64,000 nucleotides of DNA from Xiphophorus maculatus (taxonomy: Eukaryota > Chordata > Actinopteri > Cyprinodontiformes > Poeciliidae). A program made the translations under genes and the position numbers. The stretch lies in the NCBI RefSeq assembly GCF_002775205.1, contig NC_036465.1:1314638-1378637 (forward strand). Reading direction: 5' to 3'. The notes under the pieces are model-generated. The model was not told the origin of the DNA. It searched no databases and saw only the letters and a list, made by a program, of their open reading frames with translations. Positions 23,860 to 32,692 of this stretch are shown here, in pieces. Position 1 is the stretch's first letter. Each line of letters opens with the position of its first letter.

Positions 23860-24567
23860 TTAAGCCCGTGTGCCAGCTTGTTTTGCGAGCCAAGGTGAAT
23901 TAATCACAGGAGCCGAAATGTCATGATCTGGTGCTGGTTCACCTCGATCATAGACATGAGCTGAATCATGGAATATTGCCGCGTAGGTCATCAGCCAGAC
24001 AACAATGGCGAGGTCCGAGGTCTCATGAAGCCAGTAGAGGACCACCAGGATCCCCCAAACCGTTGCCCAAAGAGCCAGAATTACCCACTTTTGCATCCAA
24101 ATTCGCCGTCCTCGACCCTTGATAGCCAAGGCCTGGCGCGCTAAGTAGATGAGGATAGATACTGCGAAAAGCCCTTCTAGAATGGCTGTGAGAATCTTAA
24201 ATGGGGCGGTTCGTGTAGCTTGTGCGCCCCCCAGGACCAATTCCAGTATCAGGGCTGCGGTATCGGTGATGAGCCACAGGCAGACCACAACGCCCCTGCG
24301 CCAATTGATGCGAGTACGGCCCATCAAGTAACAGACAAAGAGGGACGAAGCCAACCCCCATCTGTGGAGAATGATTGGACGGAGGATAAGCTTGGCATAT
24401 CCTTGTAGCGCGACGAAGATCCTCATAGGATGTCCCTTGGGCCAAGGACCGGTGTGGCAGAAGACTACCCAGGCCAGGGTAATCCCTAAGTGCTCAATGG
24501 TACTCACTTGAATCGGTGCAAAAAGTGAGTTGGGATTTGATGAGTTGGTCGAAGAGTTGTTTTCCAT
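23860..24567 (-). CDS. Multi-pass membrane protein of unknown function (235 aa)
   Basis: The frame stays open further upstream, but the first ATG is at 24567 (context ATCATGG, A at -3 and G at +4), 87 nt after the env stop. The N-terminus is short, polar and Asn/Ser-rich with N-glycosylation sequons. About six hydrophobic segments follow, near residues 28-38, 66-83, 92-113, 123-143, 161-180 and 185-199. The longer ones read as true membrane helices, with Arg/Lys-rich loops such as KGRGRR at 150-155. The C-terminal tail is hydrophilic. No family is recognised. A polytopic membrane protein is very unusual for a retrovirus. It could be a captured host gene or a diverged receptor or channel, which only a structure-based search could decide. 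Upstream CAG sites at about 24594 and 24582 could serve as acceptors. Confidence 0.75.
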   Translation of the reverse strand: MENNSSTNSSNPNSLFAPIQVSTIEHLGITLAWVVFCHTGPWPKGHPMRIFVALQGYAKLILRPIILHRWGLASSLFVCYLMGRTRINWRRGVVVCLWLITDTAALILELVLGGAQATRTAPFKILTAILEGLFAVSILIYLARQALAIKGRGRRIWMQKWVILALWATVWGILVVLYWLHETSDLAIVVWLMTYAAIFHDSAHVYDRGEPAPDHDISAPVINSPWLAKQAGTRA

Positions 24568-24654
24568 GATGTGAGATGATGGTCGCTCTGGATCAGGTCC
24601 TGTCGGCAGCTGCGATGAAGGTTGAATGGCTCGCAGGCACACGGCAGCTCTCTC

Positions 24655-27012
24655 TTATGCAGAAGTAGGCTCCTCCTTAGGGGGGAGGGGCTGGTAGTTC
24701 ATCTTTTTGCAACGACAAAGTGCTTTCAGCCACGCCTCCAAGACGATTTTGCCGATGAGTATTGCTACGGCGACGCCCAGGAGTCCTAAGAGATATGGCC
24801 ATAGCACGCTCAAAGCGTCTAGCAGCCACTGTTCAACAATGTTGAGGCCTTCTTCTACCACATGAGCAATTTCTTCCACAACCTCGGTGGCGACGGCCAC
24901 CAAAGTTGCTCCCATAGTCTCATACCAGAAACAATCATGTTTATTAGAGCCTTCTCCACATTGCTGCCAATGCTCCATAGTGGTGGAGCAGGTGAGATTG
25001 GAATACAACAGGTTGGGTCCTACCCAGTCAAACCCTGGGTCGATGTTCCCTTCACACAGACTTTTCCGAAAAGCATGTCCTTCGGCGATGGCTATAAGGG
25101 GATTTGGAATGAACGGAACGGGTAGTCCAAGAATGCTCTTGCGCTTCTGAAGATGATATCCTAGGATTGCGTCGGTGCATGTCCGTCCACTCACTATGGC
25201 CCTCCGCCATGTGCCATTGATTTTCCGCCAAGTAACCTCAGCAGAGTGAGTGTCATACTCCTCTGCATAATGTTCCCTGCAGTAGCTTTCCCAACCTCGA
25301 ACGGTTTGGCAGGGTCTCCTGGCCAAACTGATCGTGCATTCGAGGACCCGTCTTGTCGTGTTTCTACAGGTCATGCGCCAAGGTCTTGGGTTGACATAAC
25401 TGTCAGGTCTCCAAAAAACTCCAGGCCAAATCATGCGGTCTTTCGAATAAACCGTGGCGATGTACTGGTACTTGACCCAGTAGTTTGTTGATTCCGTGAG
25501 GCATGGTGTTACCCAAGCTTCGAACTCATCTTGTTGAAGTCCCCACCACTCGTAGTCCCAATTTCGAGTGTAATCTTCATACCAGGCCCGCAAAGCCCAC
25601 TTAGCAGTAGGTGCTTTGTCAGGGTCAGGGCAGTTGTACCTCCAGGTGGAGTGAATAGCATTCCCAGTTTGCCAGAGGTCACAACGTGGCGATGAGTGGG
25701 TTTTCCTCCAACAGGTGTCATTTAGGCTGTCAAAAATTCTTTTGGCGACACATTTATCAATTTTTGCAAAGTCATTTTTAGGAACTTTCAGAAGGTCATC
25801 AGGAGTTGGAAGGGGTTGTGTACGCAAATTGGCAATGTGTAGCTCGTCCAACCCAGTATGAGAGCGAACCGTTCCCTCCGGAAAGTCTCCCATAAAGAAC
25901 GTCTGGTCTTTGGCTATGTATGTCCATGGGAATGAGTTGTTCAGCCAGGTTTCAACTTCTGTACGGATTGTGCGTGTAGAGTGCCACAAATCAGCCCAGT
26001 ATTCTTCTATGGCTGTAACTATATAATTCTGTCCTGCACATCGCACAAACTTATTCCAGAGGCAAGGATTTAACCAACTAAAGTGGTGTCTATAACAGTG
26101 CTTTTGCTCATTTTCATACATAAACCGTCTAGGTCCTTGTCTGATCAGGAAAGCCGTCATGTTAGTCAAATTGGCTGGTGTAGGTGAAATCGTTGCATTG
26201 ACTGGTAGATTACCTCGGGAGGCATTTCGGAAGGTCCAGTTCCCCGTTGGTGCTGTTGGGACGATGTCATCCTTTCTGCAGTTCAGGTGGATGTCTCCCC
26301 AAAACTCCCCTCGTGGAAGCCAGGCCCGACAGCCTGAGGACCTGTGTGGGGCTGGGTATACTACTTCGGTATCCCAGTACCCTTGACTTGGCATCAATAG
26401 CAGCGATCGACAAGCCATGTTGCAATGCCATTCTGGCATACCTCGGTCCGGGTGAATCCAGTTGCATCTGACGGTCCGTCGTTCTTTGTTGTGCAGAACC
26501 CGTATCCAGCAGAGCACTCCAGTCTCGAGGAAGTCATAGTTGTAGATCTCCCAGGTGCGATTCAGAAGGTCGTCCAGTGTGGAGTCGTTCAATTTGAAGG
26601 CTCGACGTTCCACGTACTTTTTCCCGTTGTCCTTGCTGAATAGGCTGGTTCGATTCTGGACAGAAGTTTCGTTGTCCCATGGCACAAAAATAGCCGTGGT
26701 GCTTGTATTCCAACAATTGAAGTTAGCGTACTTAGAATGTCCGTAGGTGACTCTTGTATGCGTAAGATACCACGGTCCAACTCCGATGAAGTAGAAGATA
26801 GTAGCAAGAACAGCAGCAGCAAACAGCAGGGCAAGAAGCGTTAGCAGCCCTTTCAGGCATAGGGATTTTCCTGTTATCGTAGTCGTTTTCCGTAGCAAAG
26901 GTTCGTTAGAGGTTTCCGAGTCGTCGTCAGTGTCAGTAGAGCTGTCTGATTCCGATGTAACATCCAGCAACTCCGGGTCTGTAGGTCGGCGCCTCATGCC
27001 GATAGCATCCAT
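24655..27012 (-). CDS. env: Env glycoprotein with N-terminal membrane anchor (785 aa)
   Basis: Putative surface/fusion glycoprotein. Residues 1-50 form a charged cytoplasmic head with an acidic Ser/Asp run (about 20-34). A first hydrophobic span lies at about 53-78, followed by a long ectodomain with many N-x-S/T sequons and many Cys and Trp. A second span lies at about 737-760. The short tail contains YQPL (773-776), a tyrosine sorting motif. An uncleaved N-terminal signal-anchor is typical of foamy Env. The ATG has a strong context (AGGATGG) and overlaps the preceding ORF. I see no R-x-K/R-R furin site. The basic QKRK at 622-625 precedes a hydrophobic stretch (ILGLPVPFIP) and is the best candidate boundary between subunits. 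The tryptophan pair that foamy Env uses to contact Gag is not seen in the first 50 residues. Confidence 0.85.
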   Translation of the reverse strand: MDAIGMRRRPTDPELLDVTSESDSSTDTDDDSETSNEPLLRKTTTITGKSLCLKGLLTLLALLFAAAVLATIFYFIGVGPWYLTHTRVTYGHSKYANFNCWNTSTTAIFVPWDNETSVQNRTSLFSKDNGKKYVERRAFKLNDSTLDDLLNRTWEIYNYDFLETGVLCWIRVLHNKERRTVRCNWIHPDRGMPEWHCNMACRSLLLMPSQGYWDTEVVYPAPHRSSGCRAWLPRGEFWGDIHLNCRKDDIVPTAPTGNWTFRNASRGNLPVNATISPTPANLTNMTAFLIRQGPRRFMYENEQKHCYRHHFSWLNPCLWNKFVRCAGQNYIVTAIEEYWADLWHSTRTIRTEVETWLNNSFPWTYIAKDQTFFMGDFPEGTVRSHTGLDELHIANLRTQPLPTPDDLLKVPKNDFAKIDKCVAKRIFDSLNDTCWRKTHSSPRCDLWQTGNAIHSTWRYNCPDPDKAPTAKWALRAWYEDYTRNWDYEWWGLQQDEFEAWVTPCLTESTNYWVKYQYIATVYSKDRMIWPGVFWRPDSYVNPRPWRMTCRNTTRRVLECTISLARRPCQTVRGWESYCREHYAEEYDTHSAEVTWRKINGTWRRAIVSGRTCTDAILGYHLQKRKSILGLPVPFIPNPLIAIAEGHAFRKSLCEGNIDPGFDWVGPNLLYSNLTCSTTMEHWQQCGEGSNKHDCFWYETMGATLVAVATEVVEEIAHVVEEGLNIVEQWLLDALSVLWPYLLGLLGVAVAILIGKIVLEAWLKALCRCKKMNYQPLPPKEEPTSA

Positions 27013-28097
27013 CCTGGCCAGATTAGTGCTTCTCTGGGATCCGCTGTATCAGGCGCTGTACAGATTTTTCTCAAAGAGTTGAGGTGGCCTTGGTTGGCAG
27101 GGTTCTTTCCAACCCGTCTGGTGGCCCTTCTCTGCTGCAGGGCTGTATATATGGGAGAGGGGTAGGGTAAATCAGGCTCCAACCCCCTCCACACCCACTT
27201 CCAGTGGAACACCCTCCAGTAGTCCGGCCTAGGGAATGGGCCTGGGGCGGTTCCATTTTTCAGCGCCTGGTCTTGCCAGGATTCGTGTTTGTACCCTATT
27301 GGGGCAGGTACTGAGATATAGGTGTACAATGATTGTCCATGCAGAGTTAGTCTAGTGCGGTACCCCCAGGTTGACGGAGTAAAAATCCTCTGGTGTGGTG
27401 GATTGGGGTAGACCCTGTCTATTTCCAATTTTAATGGAAGCCTGGTGTTATTAAATATATAACATTCAGGATTTATTTCCCTCCTTACTATGGTTTTCGC
27501 CATACTTGGTGAAGTGGTCCAAATCATCATGTCATTAAGTGAAATTTCACAATACAGTCCTTGCAGTGGTTCAAGATAATGGGGACCCCACCTAATCCGT
27601 AGCTCGATCCCCTGTAACCTGAAATACACTGTATTAAAAGTCCATGGTAGAGATCTTGGGCACATAGGGGAGATTGATGCAACATTAACCGTGTTGTCGG
27701 ATCCTCTTCCTTTCCAAGCGGGCGGTGCGGTAGGGATAAATAAATGTGGCTTCATGGCAGGGGGCGTCGTGTATTCTTCACTTTCCCCCACCTCTTTTAC
27801 GTTTTGGAAATTGGTGGGTCGGAGATATATGAGATACTTAAGAAAATAGGCCTCAGTGAGCGGATTGGAAACAGTGAAATCTTCTCTTGGCATATCTAGT
27901 AGAATGGAGGTGGTAGGGAGTTTTAAAAACGGGCCTCTGTCTGATAGTCCCGATGAGACTCCAACCCCCACTTTGAACAATCTAGTCACAAAACACTGTC
28001 TCCCCTTTCGCTTTTTGGTTTTTTGCTGACCTTCAGACTTGACGACTCGTTTTCCTCCTTCCGGTGCGTCCATCAGTCTTGGCTTGTCTTTCTCCAT
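26994..28097 (-). CDS. Unknown accessory protein with basic N-terminus (367 aa)
   Basis: No family recognised. It begins at an ATG inside the end of the preceding ORF (25-nt overlap) and runs 19 nt past the env ATG. The N-terminus is strongly basic, with KTKKRKGR at 26-33, a likely nuclear or RNA-binding signal. The remainder is a soluble, aromatic- and proline-rich domain with no signal peptide or membrane span. The -3 base of the start is T, so the context is weak, but the upstream CTTGCCTCAG could act as a splice acceptor for a dedicated mRNA. An uninterrupted frame of 367 codons squeezed between two others with short overlaps at both ends supports it as a real gene. Confidence 0.8.
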   Translation of the reverse strand: MEKDKPRLMDAPEGGKRVVKSEGQQKTKKRKGRQCFVTRLFKVGVGVSSGLSDRGPFLKLPTTSILLDMPREDFTVSNPLTEAYFLKYLIYLRPTNFQNVKEVGESEEYTTPPAMKPHLFIPTAPPAWKGRGSDNTVNVASISPMCPRSLPWTFNTVYFRLQGIELRIRWGPHYLEPLQGLYCEISLNDMMIWTTSPSMAKTIVRREINPECYIFNNTRLPLKLEIDRVYPNPPHQRIFTPSTWGYRTRLTLHGQSLYTYISVPAPIGYKHESWQDQALKNGTAPGPFPRPDYWRVFHWKWVWRGLEPDLPYPSPIYTALQQRRATRRVGKNPANQGHLNSLRKICTAPDTADPREALIWPGWMLSA

Positions 28098-29440
28098 GGA
28101 AATGCTGAGGCAAGCTTCTGCCAGGCGTGAGTTTTGGGTTTCTTCTTGGGAGGCTCCGGCTCCGTACTGGACACGGTGGCGTGAGTCTGCTCGTCTGGTA
28201 CCACTTTGATGGCTGCTCCGACTGAGTAGATCCCTTTATAGGGGACGGTGATCATGCGCACTGACAGCTGGACATGACAGGAGGTGCTAGGATCAGAGGG
28301 CGTACTCGCCCTGTGAGCCACGCCTCCCGGGTGTTGCAAAACTCCATCCCGAAACTGGGATTCCGCTGTCACCCAGTACAGGCAAGACTTCTCTTTTGGT
28401 CTCACCGCATTGCTGCCCCATCCTTCCACCTCTGTGGTGTAGTAATACATATCCGAGCTGCGCACCCCATCTTCTCTTGGTACATCCGGCAGATCCACTA
28501 TGGGTATCGTGCAGTCATTGATGACCTCCAAAATTAGATGTGCCCAGGTGGTTAGTTCCCAGGGGCCTGTCCACCCACCATTAACGGCTTGCTCTCGGGC
28601 ATCATCTGGGAGTGCACTTAGCTCCTCAGCTGATGGTTGGTATGCGTGAGGCCGATGTACCCGGAAGACCACCGGAGAGTGGTTGGCATTCAATGGTGGA
28701 CATGACAAGGATGCTCTAGCAGCGTCATATGGCCAGGCGGCTTGAACAGAATCCCACAGGACATCATGGGGCCCTTCTTCCCTCTTCCACACCCATGGGT
28801 CCAGTTCCTCTGGAGTGTTCGGAGGGGCGGAAGGTCCTGGTAATATTATCGGTATGGAGCTCCCATAGTTCGGCTGCACTTGCCCATAGGTTCTGTAATA
28901 TCGCAGCGAGCTGTAAAATCTTGTCACTTGCCACCCTTCAGCTTCGCCTGTCAGTGTTACCTCTCCACTCTTCAGCTGTTCCTCGCACACAGGGCAGTGG
29001 TGTAGCTCATCTCCGTCCCACGTGCAATAACAAGTTCTTGGTTTTTCCTGGAGCCACCCCCATTGGGTTTCCAACTTAAGCCGGGGCAGGTAACCCACTC
29101 GGCAGTTCCCACAGACGGTGTTGTTCAATACCGTGACTGGGGAGACGCGAAGGTGTTGTAGCATCTCTGCGGTAGCCTCCTGGTGTCTTGGCTTCTCACG
29201 GCCCGGTCCTTCCCAGATAATGGGAAGATGGTGGTCGGCTAAACAAACCGGGCAGCCGCTTTTAGCTTTCCTCCAGACCAGCATCTCTCTGTCCTCCGAC
29301 AGGACTCCATTTTTGGCCCAATCCAATTTCTTCAGGGCTCGTCCTGCCCAAATCCCTGAAGGGGTTCTTCTAATTACAACCACCCCTTTCACGGTGGCCA
29401 GTCCGAGATAGGGTGGAATGGTACATGATTCACTGGCCAT
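28073..29440 (-). CDS. Unknown accessory protein with paired Cys/His ligands and NLS (455 aa)
   Basis: I do not recognise the family. The ORF starts 21 nt after the pol stop with a strong Kozak context (GAAATGG). The N-terminal third holds likely zinc ligands: CPVC at 63-66 with H70-H71, CGNC at 110-113, CYC at 137-139 and HHCPVC at 147-152. The centre is rich in Trp and Pro with no obvious membrane segment. The C-terminus carries PPKKKPK at 430-436, an SV40-type nuclear localisation signal. This suggests a nuclear zinc-binding protein, possibly a regulator, but that is inference. Its last 25 nt overlap the start of the next ORF in another frame. A gene at this position, between pol and env, is unusual for foamy viruses, whose accessory genes lie after env. 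Confidence 0.8.
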   Translation of the reverse strand: MASESCTIPPYLGLATVKGVVVIRRTPSGIWAGRALKKLDWAKNGVLSEDREMLVWRKAKSGCPVCLADHHLPIIWEGPGREKPRHQEATAEMLQHLRVSPVTVLNNTVCGNCRVGYLPRLKLETQWGWLQEKPRTCYCTWDGDELHHCPVCEEQLKSGEVTLTGEAEGWQVTRFYSSLRYYRTYGQVQPNYGSSIPIILPGPSAPPNTPEELDPWVWKREEGPHDVLWDSVQAAWPYDAARASLSCPPLNANHSPVVFRVHRPHAYQPSAEELSALPDDAREQAVNGGWTGPWELTTWAHLILEVINDCTIPIVDLPDVPREDGVRSSDMYYYTTEVEGWGSNAVRPKEKSCLYWVTAESQFRDGVLQHPGGVAHRASTPSDPSTSCHVQLSVRMITVPYKGIYSVGAAIKVVPDEQTHATVSSTEPEPPKKKPKTHAWQKLASAFPWRKTSQD

Positions 29441-29461
29441 TTCACCGGCTTCTGTTTCGCT

Positions 29462-32400
29462 TTAGTCAGGAACCGGCTTGAGCTGCTCGACTCCTTGGAT
29501 CCCTTTTCTTTCCAGCAATACTGTGTTCCTATCCAGTACTCTCTTGACGATGTCAGTTGTCTCAAACTTGGGTTTTACTGCTGCATGTACAGGTTGTTCT
29601 CTTGCTTTGACCCACACGCGCTGTCCCTCTCGGAATGGCACTCTGGGCGTCAGCTTCTCCTTTTTGTCGCTGGAGCCCCGCCCCACTTCCTTCGTGGTGA
29701 ACGGCCGTTGGTTGAGTTCCATCGCAGGGGCGGGTCTTTCGGCTCTGCTTCTGTCGTTCAGGGCCTGCCCTATTTCCACCGCTTGGGTGCTCCAACTGTT
29801 GGTGTTAGCATTTTTAGCTATCCAGCTTTTCACTAACCCTATGGCTCGTTCCACCACTCCGTTAGCTTGTGGGGTGTAGGGTGGCGAGTAAACTCGCATT
29901 ACTCCATACTTCTGACACCACTGGTCAACCTGTGCATTACGGAAATGAGTCCCATTGTCCGTGCGCAGCTCTTTCGGGATCCCCAGGGCACTGCATACTT
30001 GTTCCAGCATGCCGACAACGCTATTGCCGTTTGCTTTCCTGGCTGCTTTTGTAGTTACAAACCCCGACATAGAATCCACCAGCACTAAGAGGTACTTCTC
30101 ACCTCTCCTTCCTGTTATCCCCATGGGTCCTGCAACATCCATGCAGACTGAGCCCCAGGGGACCGTGCTTTTGATGGACAACCCATCCATCCGCTGCCCT
30201 CGGCGACCTGCGTTGTATTGACCACACACTTCACAGTCCCTTAGCACGCGTTGGACTTGTTTCACTGGGATCCAAAGGTCTTGCTCCTCCAGTTCCTTAC
30301 GGGTAGGTCGCACGCCTGCATGTCCAAGGGCCTCATGCACGCTCCGCACGACCTCGACCACGTATTCTTCTGGGACCTCCCGTCCTTTGGGAGTTCTGTC
30401 CCACTTCTCGGTACCGACAAAGACGATCTTCCTTTGTTGGACATAACAGTCCACTTCATCATTCCCACGCCAATGAGCTCCCTCATGCGTGTGTGCTCTT
30501 TGGTGCTGCACTTCTATTTCCAACTGCAGCTTCAGCTCAGCAATTTTTTTCCACAAATCTTTGTGTGCCACTGGCTTGCCCTTTGCTGTCTCGAAACCAT
30601 TTTCTTCCCAAATGGCCAAGTCTTCTCTGAGAGCCTGAGCGCAGTAGTAACTGTCGGTTACTAACCTGGCACTTTTGATTTTCCTTTTCACCAGCTCCAG
30701 CAATCCTTCCAGTACTGCCGTCACTTCTCCGGCTTGAGCACTACCCGGGGCCTTTCCTTTCTGGCGGCATTTCTCTTTGCCGTCCTGCTTCAGAATAAAT
30801 CCCCAGTATGCCGACTGGTCGGACCCCTTTCTGGATCCATCGGTGTAGATTGTCCATTCCGGTTGTCCTGGCTTCTCAAGTGTTTCTTGTGGTTTTTTCT
30901 TACTGGTAGGTTGTGCTGGCCCAATTTCAAGCTCCGGGTCCAGCAAGATGTCCTCCCATCTTCCCCACCGAGTATTGGTTGCTTTAGTACTTTCCACAGT
31001 TCCTTTTCTTAGGTACTTGTGAACTTGGCTTTGTGTGATGACTTTGACTGGTTGTCCTTGTGCTAAATCTTTCAGCACACCCCAATAGCGGGCTAACACC
31101 GCTAGCTCTTTCTCTTCCTGCGGGTATTTCTTTTCAACAGAAGTTAGGGTGTAACTCCACAGGGTAACTAAGCCTCCATTTTCGTTACTCACTTTGATCA
31201 TGGCATCGTCATTCTCGCAGCTGATCTCTGCCACCAGTCTTTCTGACAAACTCCTTGGTTCCAATCTCACAGCTGCTTGAATGGCCCTTCTCAGTTCCTC
31301 TAGGTTCTGTTGATTTGCTGCTGTCCAAACCCAGGGTCTTTTTCCGTCTTTCTCGTCGCCCTCACTTTTCCTCAGGCAGTGGTACAAAGGTTTGGCATAT
31401 TTCTGATAGTTGGGTACATGGTCTCTGACATAGTTGCACAGTCCCAATATTTTCTGCAAATCATTTTCTGACTGTGGTGGTTGAATGTTCGTCAGCTTTT
31501 CTCTGTACCCATCCGAGAGTCCCAAGTCCGACGTGACTTGGAAACCCAGATAGTTCACTTGGAACTGTCCAAATTGACATTTCTTGAGGTTTAGCTTCAA
31601 ACCTGCCTTGGTGAGATTTTCAATCACCTTTCGTAGCCTCTCTAGGTGTTCTTCTTCGGTGTCATCAGCAATAAAAACATCATCAATGTACACAGTAGCA
31701 CCTACGTCCCCCAATACTTCCATCACTGCTGACTGGAACACATTTGGGGAGTTCTTGTATCCCTGGGGCAACCTTTGCCACACATAGCTCTTGCCTTTGT
31801 GGGTGAATGCAGTTTTACCTTGCGACTGTCTGGCAAGGCGTAGAGAGAAAAATCCATTGGCTAGATCGATGCAGGACTTGAACTTTTTGACTCGAAGAGT
31901 TTTCAACGCTCCTTGTGGATTGATCAAACTGGCTCGGTTTGCTATTGTTCTCCGATTCAGGGCCTTGAAGTTGATAACTGGCCTCCAACCCCCTCCAGCC
32001 GATTCAGGTTTCTTCACCGCCTGGATGGGGCTGTTGGTGATCGGGTTGAGCTCCTCTCTGATGATCTCTAGGGCGCCCAGCTCCTTCACGATCTTGTCCA
32101 TCTCCTCGACTGCTCCTGGGTTCAACGGGTACTGCCGAACAGGTGGATGAACCCCACCTTCGATGTGATGAACAAACTTTGGGCCCAAATCTCCACAATC
32201 GTTCTTGAACCGTGCTACCTGTGCTGTAGCGATGATTTTACGTAGCTTCTCTTTCCCAGCCGGGGAGAAGTCACTCTCTTCAAGTTTCTGTTCTGTCACC
32301 GTTGGTATGTCGACCGGTTTGTACCAGTCTTGCTTTTCTGACCCTGCTTGAGTCGGGCCGACTTTCACCAATCTTGCTTTCAAACTTGTCAGCCTTCGCT

Positions 32401-32692
32401 CCAGTCGGCGATGTGTGCCTTTCTTTTTACTGAGTTCGTCTAAGTCTTTTACTGTGAGGAGATTGTAGGGACCTTTCACCCATACTACTCCTTTCCAGGT
32501 TCCATATGGCATTTCTTCTATTTTTCCATTGGCAAACTGAACCTTCAGGTGTCCTGCTGTTTTTAGGTCTTTGCGGGTCATCGACACCTCCGCTCCGGTG
32601 TCCACTAGGTAGGGCACTCCTTCCACTTTAGCGTAGATTTCGTCCCCTTCCCAGTAGGCATTTTCTAAAACGACCCGCGACCTGGACGCCAT
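29462..32692 (-). CDS. pol: Pol polyprotein: protease, reverse transcriptase, RNase H, integrase (1,076 aa)
   Basis: It cuts the viral polyproteins, copies the RNA genome to DNA and inserts it. The aspartic protease is at the extreme N-terminus, with DTGAEVS at 31-37. RT has its first catalytic Asp in CIDLANG (D276) and YIDD at 335-338. RNase H shows D618 in TDGS, E656, D680 in VTDSYY and D745/D748, with the conserved His near 735. Integrase has H786, H791, C820 and C823 of the HHCC finger and the triad D852, D912, E948. All catalytic residues are present and no stop interrupts the frame. Pol begins with its own ATG, which shares its A with the gag stop (TAATG). Translation could come from a spliced mRNA as in foamy viruses, or by termination-reinitiation. 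The ATG is immediately upstream of the protease, so there is no long N-terminal extension. Confidence 0.95.
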   Translation of the reverse strand: MASRSRVVLENAYWEGDEIYAKVEGVPYLVDTGAEVSMTRKDLKTAGHLKVQFANGKIEEMPYGTWKGVVWVKGPYNLLTVKDLDELSKKKGTHRRLERRLTSLKARLVKVGPTQAGSEKQDWYKPVDIPTVTEQKLEESDFSPAGKEKLRKIIATAQVARFKNDCGDLGPKFVHHIEGGVHPPVRQYPLNPGAVEEMDKIVKELGALEIIREELNPITNSPIQAVKKPESAGGGWRPVINFKALNRRTIANRASLINPQGALKTLRVKKFKSCIDLANGFFSLRLARQSQGKTAFTHKGKSYVWQRLPQGYKNSPNVFQSAVMEVLGDVGATVYIDDVFIADDTEEEHLERLRKVIENLTKAGLKLNLKKCQFGQFQVNYLGFQVTSDLGLSDGYREKLTNIQPPQSENDLQKILGLCNYVRDHVPNYQKYAKPLYHCLRKSEGDEKDGKRPWVWTAANQQNLEELRRAIQAAVRLEPRSLSERLVAEISCENDDAMIKVSNENGGLVTLWSYTLTSVEKKYPQEEKELAVLARYWGVLKDLAQGQPVKVITQSQVHKYLRKGTVESTKATNTRWGRWEDILLDPELEIGPAQPTSKKKPQETLEKPGQPEWTIYTDGSRKGSDQSAYWGFILKQDGKEKCRQKGKAPGSAQAGEVTAVLEGLLELVKRKIKSARLVTDSYYCAQALREDLAIWEENGFETAKGKPVAHKDLWKKIAELKLQLEIEVQHQRAHTHEGAHWRGNDEVDCYVQQRKIVFVGTEKWDRTPKGREVPEEYVVEVVRSVHEALGHAGVRPTRKELEEQDLWIPVKQVQRVLRDCEVCGQYNAGRRGQRMDGLSIKSTVPWGSVCMDVAGPMGITGRRGEKYLLVLVDSMSGFVTTKAARKANGNSVVGMLEQVCSALGIPKELRTDNGTHFRNAQVDQWCQKYGVMRVYSPPYTPQANGVVERAIGLVKSWIAKNANTNSWSTQAVEIGQALNDRSRAERPAPAMELNQRPFTTKEVGRGSSDKKEKLTPRVPFREGQRVWVKAREQPVHAAVKPKFETTDIVKRVLDRNTVLLERKGIQGVEQLKPVPD

